From assembly GCA_021229015.1 (NCBI GenBank), contig CM037785.1, positions 44,352,543 through 44,416,542 of the forward strand: DNA of 64,000 nt. The letters are read 5' to 3'. Positions 11,301 to 21,775 of this stretch are shown here, piece after piece; the first letter of the stretch is position 1, and every line of letters starts with the position of its first letter. The DNA comes from Solen grandis. Lineage: Eukaryota; Mollusca; Bivalvia; Adapedonta; Solenidae. A program made the position numbers and the translations under genes. Under the pieces are notes generated by a model, which had not been told where the DNA came from, searched no databases, and saw only the letters and a list, made by a program, of their open reading frames with translations.

Positions 11301-14300
11301 TGGTCTTTGTCTTCATTATTTGTCCCCTAAACTGTTCTTGTTTATGAACCAAAATTAAGCATGTAACTACTTTAAGAAAAGATTAGCTATTCATAGACCA
11401 ACTCTTTGAAGTTTTTTACAGATCTGACAACACCATCCAGTTTTAGGCATTCTTTTCTGATCTTGACCAAAATTGCAAGAAATGTGAATAGTTGTAAAAT
11501 ATTGGCTAAGTTCAATACCTAGCAAAATCATGTAATTTGGACTTGAACACTTGAATAAGTCAAAAGAGACATTTTCCTTCAAATTAATGGAAATGTTTCA
11601 ACATGATTGTTTTAATAAGTAACATTCATTAACTAATGGGATTTAGGAGACAATAGTTTGTTTCTCTGAGCTATTTCTGAGAGTCCCCATACTGTGATGG
11701 GCGTATTTTGTGGCAGTCCTGACCCTTGTCAGTAACCATGTATCTTTGTTCAGATTTTAACTGAGGGAGGTTAATTTTACTGATTTTTTGTTTCAACACA
11801 TCATATGATTTGCAGGTCTCAAGTTCTTTCAAAAGTTTTCCAAAATCTGTCTGTTCCAATGAGGAAGTTTCATTTTGCTGAAGGACTTGTGTTTTCCAAA
11901 ACACTAACAGTTCTAACTGGATTTTGCTTTTCACAGCAATTAGAGCCATTACACATACAACTCAAATCTCTCACATTAATAACACCTGTATTTCCTGTTT
12001 TAACTTGGTGAATGCCAAGTGTTCCTGGAATAGGCTTCAATTTACAGGATGACAGAATATCTGAAAATGTATTTATCTCATTCTGCTTAACTTCTATCAA
12101 TTTTACCTTTGTCCTTTCACTGACTTTCTCCACAAAATCTTTTGCTGACATTACATCACCACCATTCAGTACTACTCGGTTAGCTATTCTTTTCACAACT
12201 GCTCCAATATCATCAGGTATTCCGCACCCATGACCAGATTCATGATAGTTCCATGTTCCTATCATCCCCATTGCTTCCATTTCATGTGAGAAGAGGTAAA
12301 AATTTCCCTTTTGTTTGTACTGAGTGACTGGGCCATCACTGAATATATGAAGCCTTTGGACTTGAGGATTGTTTTGTTTCATTTCCTGCAATATTGGCTT
12401 TAAATGACCCCACACACCTGCTGGACCATGATCCAAAGAATCGGACACTGTTGTAAATGTACAACCTGGCCTCTGACCAACATAGTAAATACCAGTGTGT
12501 AATGCCATTTGTGACTTTGAAGCACCAAAATGCATAGATTGGATTTCATTTCCCATTTTTCAACATAATTTTCTGAAAAATCTACACTTATCAAAGCCTC
12601 ACTATCACTAAGGGACTCTTTTAACTTTCGATAAAGATGTAATATAGTAAACTGAAGTCATAAAAGTAAACTTACTTTACATGAGTCAAGTACAAAAGAT
12701 TATGTGTAGTCAGAATATCTTAACTAAGATTTTTAAGGGGGTAGAGGAGACTAATGTTTACCCCTTGGTTACCTTTAGAGCCATCAAAGTTGTACAGTTT
12801 AATCTGTTATGAAATAATATGATAACCTCATCCAAAGTAAGTGCCCTTTAAAGAATTGATTCAACTATAATGTAAGAAAGAAGAAGAAAAAAAGGAAACG
12901 GGATTAAAAATATCTCAAAACTTTGATCTTAAGACTTAATAAACAAATCCCTAACATTAAAATAAAAAGAAATACCTATAAATATTAATTATTTCTTTCC
13001 TGTCACAAGAGGTTTCCTTCCTGTCACAATATTTAACGTGATAGGAAAGAATGTGACAGGATAGAAAATAAATGCATTATATATAAAAAAAAAAAATTAA
13101 TGATCCCTTTTCAAGTTCATTTGGTGGGAAATATTTAAACTGCACATTATACTGCTAAATGTGAGACATGGTGTTTAAAATTTAAGAAAAATATGAAACC
13201 AAGAAACATCATAACAGGAAGGAAAATTAAGATGCACTCATCTTTACAACCAGCCGTAATTTTCATGAAAAATTGTATCTTACAAGACCCCATGGCTTAA
13301 ACCATGTGCCATTTTGTTTCTGAAAAGGGAGATTACTGAAAAACACTTAAAACATTGCTAACAAGGGACTGGTTATTATTTATGGGAATATTTTACCCTG
13401 TCGTGACAGGATGGAAAGGGAATTTTGGACAAACTTTGAATTAATTTTTTTTTATGAAATACAGTATATATTTTGCATTTTATAATAAGAAAATCCTTCT
13501 CTTGAACTGTTTTAACCATAAATTTATATGTTTTTGTGCTTTTTTGAGGTTTTAAAGCTAAAAAAGTAAGTAATTTTTAAATATTATGAAGTGTGACGCC
13601 CATTTTTTCACTGTACAACCAATATTCTTAGCCTGTATTTTTCAAACTGATTGTTATTTTCTATATGAAGTAAGTTATAATTACAAAAGATATATAAGAA
13701 TAACACAATACAAAAGAAAAATAAAGAAAAATAAACAAATAAAGCATAAAAATATTGATATAATTGTCGGACATGGAATTCGCACTTTTTTTGAAAAACT
13801 CCCGTATACATTCTATGCTCTATTTGTAAAGGAGCCAAGCACCACCTAATTGAAGAAATCAAGAAACTCCAAGATTATGATATCCAGGCTGACGTACCGG
13901 TAAAACGTTTATCATACGCCATCGACATACAATAGGTTGAATGATTCTATACTTGAAAATATTCATGGATAGATGGTATTTATCTTGTATACTCAGCTAT
14001 TCATAAATAGATAACTGTATTGTATACTCACCTATCCATAAGTAGATGTGCCGTTGACTGTTTAAAAAAGACAGTTTGAAAGAAAGATTCGTACATTAGT
14101 ACGAGCTCTTAAGATCACTTGTATGAAAATCAATGTATCTTAAGTATGGCAAAGTTGATAATTGTAATTCCAAATGTAGGGTTTACCAAGAAAGTAAATT
14201 TTATGCAGGATTGAGACATTTAAAGCCAAAACTTAATAATTTACATGGTGAGTGGATGTACGTTTAAAATGGATTTACAGTAATACATTGTGGCCAAAGT

Positions 14301-17300
14301 ATATTATATTTTGTCGTTTTGAAATACATGCATGTGAGATTGTTTACATTGTATGATAGTGTGGACACATGGCTTAACATGGTGGGTTTGCCTCAGTACA
14401 TTAAAAACTTTAAAAATGAACAGATCAAAACTTCAAAAGATATCATTAGGTAGACGTACGGGTAATTTAAAAACAAAGAAAATATATTGTTTTCTCTGTT
14501 CTCTGTCATAAAATTTGTGAATCGTGATTATTCATTTATTTAAAATGTGTAACTTCTTTGTTAAATTAACGGAATACTGTTATGTATTTTAAAGCAGCTA
14601 ACTTTAAATGTATATTAAATATGTGTGTATTTAGTCTATCAATACCCATCTACAGACGATATGTCACCCAATGCAACCATCCATGATCGTAAAGAATGGA
14701 TGGTTTTCCCATCACAGGCAGTGCCTTCACAGACGGTATTGAAACTATATTTTGACTGATAGAACCCATATTTAGATTCATTCATTTTTATATGATGAAA
14801 TTACGAAATCGCTACCATGAACTGGTGAAGGCCCCATGTTGATGAACGTGTCCATCGGGAATATCGTATTAACCAATTTCGTCTAAGTTTCGTTTACGAA
14901 AATTAATTGCGTTTTGGAGTGGAAATGCAAGAAGCAAATTCTTTTTTCAGTATGGAGCAATTCAAAACTTAAGTTTCGATATGTATTTCTTCTTTTTTTT
15001 ACCCTCGTTGACAAGAAAATAAAACTTTGTACATAGAGTTAAAACACACATCATTATGACCTCTTGATATATCTAGTAATGTTTTCATTTTTCTTTTTCT
15101 AAACAAGCTGCGCGATCGTCACTTATTCGTTAGTTGTTCAAGGACGGAGTTTATAAGTTATTGATGAAATTTTCTTCCACTCAATACACGTATTATATCA
15201 AGTGAAATTATTACGATCAGTGATAGAGTTTATGGTGACCCTCTACGATGATACATGCTATGTCACAACGGACAGGTTGACGCTATCCGGACATTCACAC
15301 ATACATTTTATATGTAATTCATTAATATATACTTGCAACTATAGGTAGAAAGGGTAAGTGGAACATATTACCAAACATTGGATAGGTAGACTGAATTGAA
15401 CTTACAACTAATTAGGAAAAACAATGTCAGTGAAATTCCAAGCCAGTTTTGAGGTTCGGCGACTTCCAAACATTGATATCCAATCACTGAAATCGGAAAT
15501 ATCTTAGAAATGGCAGAAAGCTTATATTATTTAGGAATTCAACAAACATATTAATAAACAACATACTATAATAAGTTTAAGGTAGTTTTTGTACTTTTTT
15601 TCTATTTTCAGGTAATATTTGGTCATTTATAGCACTTATTCACATGTGCCATGCGTTGGTATATTAATTTAGCTCACCCTGATTACCTTGTTAAGCTTTT
15701 TAACCGATAAATGTCCGGCGTTTGTCGTCCGTCCACCGCCCGTCTTCAAAATTTAACATTAAACAACACCTCCTCCTAAGCTAATGGGCAAAGTTTCATA
15801 AAACTTCATAGAAATGGTATTTTAGAATTTCTCTTTCAAAAGGAATATAATTATATGCAAAAATATGGTTCCGTGTGTTTGTGTGTTTAATACAAATTTG
15901 AAAAATCTTGTTGTCCAAAAATACTGGCTGGGTTTCATTTGTTTTTGTGCACTTGTATTTGCTGTTTCCTTTCCTCCCATTAATATTTTTTCAGGTGAGA
16001 GATCTCGGCGCCTCTTGTCGATTCTATATCCTCCCTTTCCTCCTCTCCCTGGTGTTTTCCTGGAACAATCCTAATACAACATACATAGAAAAATGAATGT
16101 TTATTTTTTCATTTTAGAACACATCAAACGGCTTCTTTATGCAATCAGGAGACTACGAAACCCAACAAAAAGTACGTTGACAATCGTTTGGATATCTTTA
16201 GCATTATTTAAAATTTATTGAAGTCTCAAGGAGGGAAAGTTACGAACAAAATTTGATTGATTATATAGAATTAAATTTGTTGACAATTTTGCGTAACGAT
16301 CTATATTCTCACCTGAATGATTATGGAGCATCATCATTTTACAAATCTTAAGTTTCAAACATATCATGGGGAGACAGCCAGCTTCCTGACACTCTGACAC
16401 CTCCTTTTGTTTTGTTTTACTAGGTGAACGGAAGATGCTTGATGTCAAGAAGTCATTGGATCTTTGCACGCGACACTATTTGAAAAACATAAACAAAGAT
16501 GAATACAATTTTTGGAACGTTTTGAAAGAGAAATGTCTAATGCCTCAGTCTACAGCGTACGGACTAGAGGAGGATCTCAAAAGTAAGATAATGATATATC
16601 GTGAGAGCTGAAGTAATTTATTACAAAGTCTCATTTATTTAATTCATAATTATGTGCATTGTTTACTTTATCAAATAATAATTACTAGAACAAATCATAT
16701 AAATATGTTCATGTAAATGCTTAAGATTACTTTTTTTTCCTTCCGTTTTTAATTTGGTTATTTCTTAGTTCTTAATATATCATATTATTTAAGGTCAAGA
16801 AATCATTTTAAGGTAAATTGTCATATGTTCTCTCAATTTTAAAAATTAAATTAAAAAAAACAGTGTGCTCTATTATCAGTACTATTTATTTGTCATGAAG
16901 TAAATTCAAGCCTACTTCAGTCTTCTGGTATACTTCGAAACGTTTTACAAAAGCAAGTTTTAATTCTTGAATTTATTTTCATTATAGATAAAAAGGTACA
17001 TCTGAATGAAAACATATTCCTATCCCATAATATTCATTCAATTATTTTTAGACAAACTTGGAGATCTTCGTAACACTTCGTTGATGATTTTCGCAGTGTC
17101 CAACATGCTTTGGCTCATCCTAATTGGAACATTTGCTAATAAGGGACAATTACTGACCATTTTTGGCAGCAATCCAGTCGGTATGCCTTCTATTGGAATA
17201 ACTCATCGGCCAAATTTATACTTTTATCTTGATAATCAGAAACGATTAAAGGAGTAAGTGTTGGTACTAATGCTTTTTGTCAAAACACTTAATAAAACTA

Positions 17301-18343
17301 ATTTGTATATTAATGTAGTGTTATTAATAATCCTTAAAGGTATTTGTGTATTGAATAGCAAACATAAGTTCTTTATCGTGTGAACTGTGAATGTCGTATT
17401 TGCTATTATTAACTTCATATTGGGTAAACCAGATTACACTTATTTTCAAATCCTTAAAGGTCTCGTGGTCCTCGTGTTGTTCATTTTTGTACTGCTGATA
17501 CAGTTTCTGGCCATGATTGTGCATCGAATAGCGACCCTTACCCATTTCCTCGGCCGTGCTCCGTACAAAATTACAGACACGTTCAATACAAGCTGGGCTT
17601 TCAACGATAGGTAAGCTGAGTGTAAATATAGAAATGATCTGTAAAAGTAGCTATTAACACATATTTCTACAAGTCTTTTACACGTTCACACTGAGATATC
17701 ACGCTATAGAGTAATGGCAAGATACAACACTAAATTGCATTATACTTACACCGGGCCAATCAGACCTGGAACTACCTTATTTACTGAACGGTGCCAAGTA
17801 AGGGAGCTATAGCAGTACCATTTTCACGTCTTTGGTATGTCATTGCCGGGGATCCAAGCGGACCAGCTGAACCACCTTGAACATATAGATTATACTCTTT
17901 GTAATAGTCTTAAATATTAACTTGTGGCTTAAATCTTTTGGAAACCCGTCAAAAATAATTTGAAGATCTAGTTGTAATTAAAGATTATTAACCGTAACTA
18001 TTGAAACTCACTGAAATTTTGATTGATCTTTTTCTTTTGTTGTTATATTTGATAAATATGGCTGAAAGCTTTCCCAAGATAATTCAAAGACCAATTGACA
18101 CATGCCAGCATCTTGAATTGAAATAAATACAGTTATATTCTGGCATATGAGGATAACATATATGTTTTACAAACATTTCACACCATTTGCAGTAATATGA
18201 AAAGTACAGAGACACTCGATATTTACGACATTGACGCTGAACATGATAAACGCAAAGCTAACAAAAGAGCAGATGCGCGGCTAAAGCATCCAAAGATCAA
18301 GAAAGAAGCACAAGAGGAAAAACAACCCTTGTTACCTAACTGA
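5116..18343 (+). CDS. Chitin synthase, post-catalytic half with SAM domain (5'-partial)
   Basis: Membrane glycosyltransferase that polymerises UDP-GlcNAc into chitin. Exons seen: 5116-5313, 5724-5811, 6472-6633, 8299-8356 (or 8360), 8930-8985, 9431-9527, 13832-13899, 14656-14735, 16118-16171, 16424-16582, 17052-17180, 17460-17610 and 18193-18343 (TGA stop). Family marks: the EFVCLMHGIWYLFCL membrane block, SWGTRE spliced across 5313/5724, the FW....EKCLMP...EDLKNKLGDLRNTSL segment, and two C-terminal helices ending in LAMIVHRIATLTHFLGRAPY. Between the membrane blocks lies a SAM domain (VIQVADWLPKDM... to ...IGIKRAKHHLIEEIKKL), a feature I recall for some metazoan chitin synthases. Most junctions agree in phase. 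Those around exons 14656 and 16118 do not fully resolve. The catalytic EDR and QRRRW motifs would lie upstream and are absent here. Confidence 0.88.
7660..7700. repeat. Homopolymer hairpin A-run/GG/T-run
   Basis: About 19 A, then GG, then 13 T, then more A. It can fold on itself. It lies in an intron of the chitin synthase and may be partly an assembly artefact. Confidence 0.7.
8930..13899 (+). CDS. Chitin synthase SAM-domain exons (8930-8985, 9431-9527, 13832-13899)
   Basis: Three short exons encode one SAM fold, a helical protein-protein interaction or oligomerisation module. Exon 1 gives DLDPDTVIQVADWLPKDM. Exon 2 gives SGLASNFIENGFEDTRLISG and then MTEKELKYIGIK. Exon 3 gives RAKHHLIEEIKKLQDYDIQ. 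Phases agree (0 then 1). The first exon needs a preceding exon ending in phase 1. The stronger donor at 8357 (GTATGT) gives phase 0, while a weaker one at 8361 (GTACAT) gives phase 1, so either the weak donor is used or a microexon is unseen. The intron between the last two exons holds the transposon at 10070-13804. Confidence 0.82.
10261..10651. repeat. Left subterminal repeats (GTGACAGGAWGGAA-like)
   Basis: Four copies: TTCCTTCCTGTCAC at 10261-10274 (inverted), and forward copies near 10599-10611 (GTCAGGAAGGAA), 10618-10631 (GTTACAGGAAGGAA) and 10638-10651 (GTTACAGGATGGAA). Together with the right-hand set they look like binding sites for the element's own protein. That role is inference. 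Confidence 0.75.
11671..12651 (-). pseudogene. DDE-like transposase candidate of the intronic transposon (frameshifted)
   Basis: The main exon begins after an acceptor TTATGACTTCAG| (exon start 12651). It encodes a helical lead (HLYRKLKESL), then ALISVDFSENYVEKW. A one-base frameshift in an A run near 12550 moves the frame. The next block holds MHFGASKSQMALHTGIYYV, then SDSLDHGPAGVWGHLKPIL, HIFSDGPVTQYKQKGNFYLF and NYHESGHGCGIPDDIGAVVK. The invariant Asp of DFSEN, the Asp of SDGP and the acidic/His cluster of GHG-IPDD could be a catalytic triad of an RNase H-like fold (inference). Near 11900 the frame shifts again into a Lys/Gln-rich tail ending at 11671. N-terminal exons probably lie in 12.7-13.7 kb. 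Related proteins, usually unnamed, recur in cnidarian and arthropod genomes as I recall. Confidence 0.65.
12993..13416. repeat. Right subterminal repeats (GTGACAGGAWGGAA-like)
   Basis: Copies at 12993-13006 and 13014-13027 read TTC(T/C)TTCCTGTCAC. Copies at 13038-13051, 13053-13066, 13211-13224 and 13403-13416 read GTGA(C/T)AGGAWRGAA or close variants. Both orientations occur. The spacing is irregular, so this is not a simple tandem repeat. Confidence 0.75.
15660..15840. repeat. CCGTCC-type interspersed repeat fragment
   Basis: The sequence GTCCGGCGTTTGTCGTCCGT and the CACCTCCTCCTAAGCTAATG block are typical of molluscan dispersed repeats with a CGTCCGTC core. It has no coding capacity and lies in a chitin synthase intron. 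Confidence 0.4.
17052..18343 (+). CDS. Chitin synthase C-terminal membrane and tail exons
   Basis: Exons 17052-17180, 17460-17610 and 18193-18343. The first encodes NKLGDLRNTSLMIFAVSNML and the next helix, the second encodes LVVLVLFIFVLLIQFLAMIV and a conserved cytoplasmic-side motif (HRIATLTHFLGRAP). The last encodes a hydrophilic Lys/Glu-rich tail ending EEKQPLLPN and a TGA stop. Splice phases are consistent. AATAAA motifs at about 18702 and 18711 are candidate polyadenylation signals. Confidence 0.85.
17690..17880 (-). repeat. tRNA-derived SINE family B, partial copy
   Basis: It shares the body GGGCCAATCAGACCTGGAAC, then GTGCCAAGTAAGGGAGCTAT, with copies at 47706, 57395, 59621 and 60741 (-) and 39875 (+). 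It lies in the intron before the last chitin synthase exon. Confidence 0.7.
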
Positions 18344-18442
18344 CAATTCGTGGGATATGTTGACGGTTTTCTTGTGTAATAATGTAACATTTATCTTTAT
18401 AAGATATTAAATATATTTGTACTGTGTAAACCATATAATGTT

Positions 18443-18537
18443 ATACTTTTTTGTTTATAAACCTTAGACATGAGTATACTGTAAAATCTGTACTTTTTTT
18501 GTTTATAAACCTTAGACATGAGTATACTGTAAAATCT
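18443..18537 (+). repeat. Tandem duplication in the chitin synthase 3' UTR
   Basis: A unit of about 48 bp (GTTTATAAACCTTAGACATG followed by AGTATACTGTAAAATCT) occurs twice in a row with almost no divergence. It lies about 100 bp after the stop codon. Confidence 0.85.
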
Positions 18538-18719
18538 AATTATGTCTTGTGTGCTTGTCATACTTTGTTCACCCATCGCTTTCATACGTATTAATGCATT
18601 TCATTCCATGACAACACTGGTTGTGTTTTAGAATTATATGTACAAATAAGAATAGAATATAATAATGACTGTTGTTTGGTTTTCTTGTTAAAGTAATTGA
18701 GAATAAATGGAATAAAATG

Positions 18720-19470
18720 ATTTTACCAATTATTCCTTCAAATCAGGCTTATGTCCCTGCAAAAGCGAACGTGTGTGTTGTTGTTGTTTTAAGATTTGTT
18801 GTTTAATTTTAGGGGGATCTCCCCGCCTGCAATTGAATTTATATGATATGTCATGACATTTTCCCAGAATGCATTAGAATGTTTCAGACAAATGACAATG
18901 GTGTGCAGCCGCATATAAAAAATAGAACATTACGATTAATACTAAACTATAAAATACTAAATTGTCTGATTTAATATTTTGAAAGTTGTTTGTGACACAT
19001 ATAGATGATGATATTTAAATTGTCAAATGAGTAAAAAGTTGTATTTAGCTTTCTTTCTTGATTTAGATCTTTTTCAGTTGATTTTAACTATTAAATATGA
19101 AGTTTATAAAATTGAAGTTGGGTAAGAACTAGTGTGCTATTAGACTGTTAATTAGTTTTTGTAAGTTCTCTAACCTCTCTCATAGCTTTGTTGTTTATCG
19201 TATGATTCATTGCTCTTCAAAACCATAATTCCACACGACATATTAACCTTTTTGAAATCAGAGCATATCATCGTCACATAGATAAAATATTTTAGAAAAT
19301 ATAAGTGTTACAAAAGATACTGGGCTAAACTTCGAAATTAAACTACTTACCACTAAAAATTATAGTAAGTACTTGTTCATGATAAACATTAATCCACGAA
19401 TTCGCCGTGTATTTTATAAAAATTATATTGAATCTTTATATAGTTTTTGTTCATAAATGATTTTCATATA
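18720..19470. other. Intergenic, nothing recognised
   Basis: AT-rich sequence between the chitin synthase 3' end and the LTR element. I see no ORF with coding character, RNA gene or clear repeat. Confidence 0.5.
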
Positions 19471-19727
19471 TGTAACAAAATGACCAAGGGCGGACAACTC
19501 TCTAAGGTAGAATAAATACCAAACAACTTTCTTTAAAATTATATTTAATATAAATATATAAACAACGAGAATATTAGAAAAAGAATTAAAGAATATGAAA
19601 AAAAAACAAAACTGCCGGCTAACTGTCTCTTTATCTGTTGGTACAATAATAAATAATAACTGCACTGAATGTTCTGTTTTCACTTTTTCACCTTCTTTAG
19701 TTGGACACTGTATATTCATACAGGCTC

Positions 19728-21014
19728 CTAACTGTACGAACTATCAACATCCAGAACACAACTAGAACTATCTGTCCTTTTTAAACCACCTCGTGCGACA
19801 CCACGGGTCTTTCCTCTACCCCTTGACCTCTGATTCGGACTACCCTGGTTGAAACTATTTCTTGGTGAGTTCCAATAATCTGTCTTATTAAATTCCGCAT
19901 TTTCTGTTCTATCTACTGTGGCTACCCTATACTGACTGCCTCGTTTCCTACAATCTAAAGACTTATGGTTACCTTTGCAATAGTTACATTTTACCTGGGC
20001 AAAGTAAGGATTACCTTCCCTTGGTGTACTCCCAAACTGTTTACGTACCGGCTCTGACCTTTGCTCCTTGACAAACCCATCTTTTTCTTTGCCTTCACTC
20101 AACACTACATTCCTACAACCACCCCTGGCTTCTGCAAATAAATCTGCTTGCTCCGCCATAGCTAAACAACCAGTGAAACGCTTTTCTTTCAAGAATAGAA
20201 AAATCTCTTTGTTACTGATAGCTAACAACTGATCTCTTAACAAATAATCCAAAACACTCTCATATGTCTTAGCTACACTACCTAAACCAAACCAGTGCTC
20301 TAAATAATTCCTTGACCTGCTAAGATACTGTACAAACGTCTCACCTGTCTCAGGCCTAGCTGTCTTGAACCTTTTCTTAAAACCTTCCTCTGTCAGTTCG
20401 AACCGTTTCAACAAAGCAACCTTTAGTAGGTCATAATCCAGTGAGTCCTCTGTAGGTAATCTGGAATAAACATCAAAAGCCTTACCTTTTAACAAAGCGC
20501 TGAGATGTAATGACCACTGTTCCTTGTTCCAACCTTGCACCCCTGCATAGCTCTCGAACCTTGATGAATAACTATCCATATTATCTTTACTCTCATCAAA
20601 CCATGGTAATTTCGGCCCCTTAACTTTCTCTGTTACAATAGGCTTACCTTTTTCTATATGGGCCAACTCCAACGCATGCCGGTGCTGCAGCTCTGCTAAC
20701 CTCATAGCTTTCTCGTACTCATCTGCCGCCCTTTCTTTCTCTCTTTCGATCTGTCGTTCCCGCTCTTCTGCCTGCAATTCTGCTAGCTTCACAGCTTTTT
20801 CTGCTCTTTCATTCTCACGCTCTCGCTCCTCTAATCTCTGCTTTCTCTCCTTAGCCTGTTCCTCCCGTACAAATTCTTCCAAATCTTTACCTGAGTACCC
20901 AAACTTCTCACCATACTCTAAGAGTTCTTTCATACTATACATGTTTGCATATGGGATTATGTTACACAAAACTAAAATAAGAACTATCCGGTCAACACTG
21001 TTGACAATACACAT
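19728..21014 (-). CDS. Retrotransposon Gag (coiled coil, capsid-like domain, zinc knuckle)
   Basis: An intact 428-codon ORF. The annotated start gives a hydrophobic leader; the methionine of MKELLEYGEKFGYSGKDLEE about 27 residues in is a more likely Gag start. After it comes a long charged coiled coil (residues about 50-120, Glu/Arg/Lys-rich), then a capsid-like region (PWFDESKDNMDSYSSRFESY, LKGKAFDVYSRLP, FKKRFKTARPETGETFVQYL, a SCAN-like pattern). A CCHC zinc knuckle CNYCKGNHKSLDC follows, then a basic Arg/Gly tail. Gag packages element RNA into capsids in the cytoplasm. With no pol behind it, this copy could move only with enzymes from another element, or could be an early captured gag. 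The ORF has no frameshift or stop, unlike the other element proteins in this window. Confidence 0.85.
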   Translation of the reverse strand: MCIVNSVDRIVLILVLCNIIPYANMYSMKELLEYGEKFGYSGKDLEEFVREEQAKERKQRLEERERENERAEKAVKLAELQAEERERQIEREKERAADEYEKAMRLAELQHRHALELAHIEKGKPIVTEKVKGPKLPWFDESKDNMDSYSSRFESYAGVQGWNKEQWSLHLSALLKGKAFDVYSRLPTEDSLDYDLLKVALLKRFELTEEGFKKRFKTARPETGETFVQYLSRSRNYLEHWFGLGSVAKTYESVLDYLLRDQLLAISNKEIFLFLKEKRFTGCLAMAEQADLFAEARGGCRNVVLSEGKEKDGFVKEQRSEPVRKQFGSTPREGNPYFAQVKCNYCKGNHKSLDCRKRGSQYRVATVDRTENAEFNKTDYWNSPRNSFNQGSPNQRSRGRGKTRGVARGGLKRTDSSSCVLDVDSSYS

Positions 21015-21757
21015 AACATGTATATCTCTATCTACAAATTGTCATATACCCATATACATGTACTGTCAATAGCTAAACAAAAACAGCATCTCAGACCTAT
21101 GACTTTGACAGGTCATATACAGTAAACCGACTAACAAATTATCCACACTACACACTATAGATCAATAAATATATATTACACCAAAATACTATGTATGTCA
21201 TACATCAATGAAACATCCACTGTGTATATACATGTCACTACTACCTTTAAAATCCAAACAAAATCTAACTGATACTTTATGCATGAGACCAATGTTATAA
21301 AGTCAAACAACCCTCAAGTCTAAAGTGTAAACAGATCAACATAAAATTTAACTTAAGATTAATTCAAAACAGAATTTAATATGTCATAGGCCACTCCTAT
21401 CCCCGGATAACCTTAACTGTACACCCAGTTGCAGTAACCCTCAGCTTCCGTGCTTAACTACGGAATCGCTAGAGATGGTACAGCGACGCTGTGCCTCATC
21501 ATTGGGTAATACCACAAGACTTACCCCCCTGATGATGGAGCCCGAGTGTCAGCCACCGGTGATGTACCACGGAGTCCGCCCAGACTGTCTGTTACACTAA
21601 AATTTAAATCAATTTAATTACTATAAAATTCCCGAGAGTTAAAAGGAAACAATTTAAAACAAAGTTTCAAAGTTAGAAATAATAAAATACTAAAGAGGAA
21701 TCTTTACAACCTATACACAGTCTTATTCTACCCTAGATCGTTGTCACCTTAGCACTA

Positions 21758-21775
21758 TCCCACTTCTGACATCAT
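21758..21775 (-). other. Putative primer-binding site
   Basis: TGATGTCAGAAGTGGGA, read on the minus strand one base inside the end of the 5' LTR remnant. It resembles the TGGYGTCAGAAGTGGGA sites that I recall from Gypsy-type elements. The exact tRNA primer is not resolved. Confidence 0.5.

Larger units (their letters stand above)
10070..13804 (-). mobile_element. DNA transposon with 28-bp TIRs and TATA target duplication, inside a chitin synthase intron
   Basis: The left end 10070-10097 and right end 13777-13804 are inverted repeats. Both read (T/C)GGGAGTTTTT, then one variable base, then AAAAAAAGTGCGAATT, with two differences over 28 bp. Each is flanked outside by TATA (10066-10069 and 13805-13808), a 4-bp target duplication. 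Total length is 3735 bp. Inside are about nine copies of a GTGACAGGAWGGAA motif near the two ends and one gene on the minus strand with a DDE-like pattern. I cannot assign the element to a named superfamily. Confidence 0.85.

Noticed and set aside
17236..17545. Two minus-strand ORFs opposite the chitin synthase C-terminal exons
   Set aside because: Shadows of plus-strand coding and intron sequence, without coding character.
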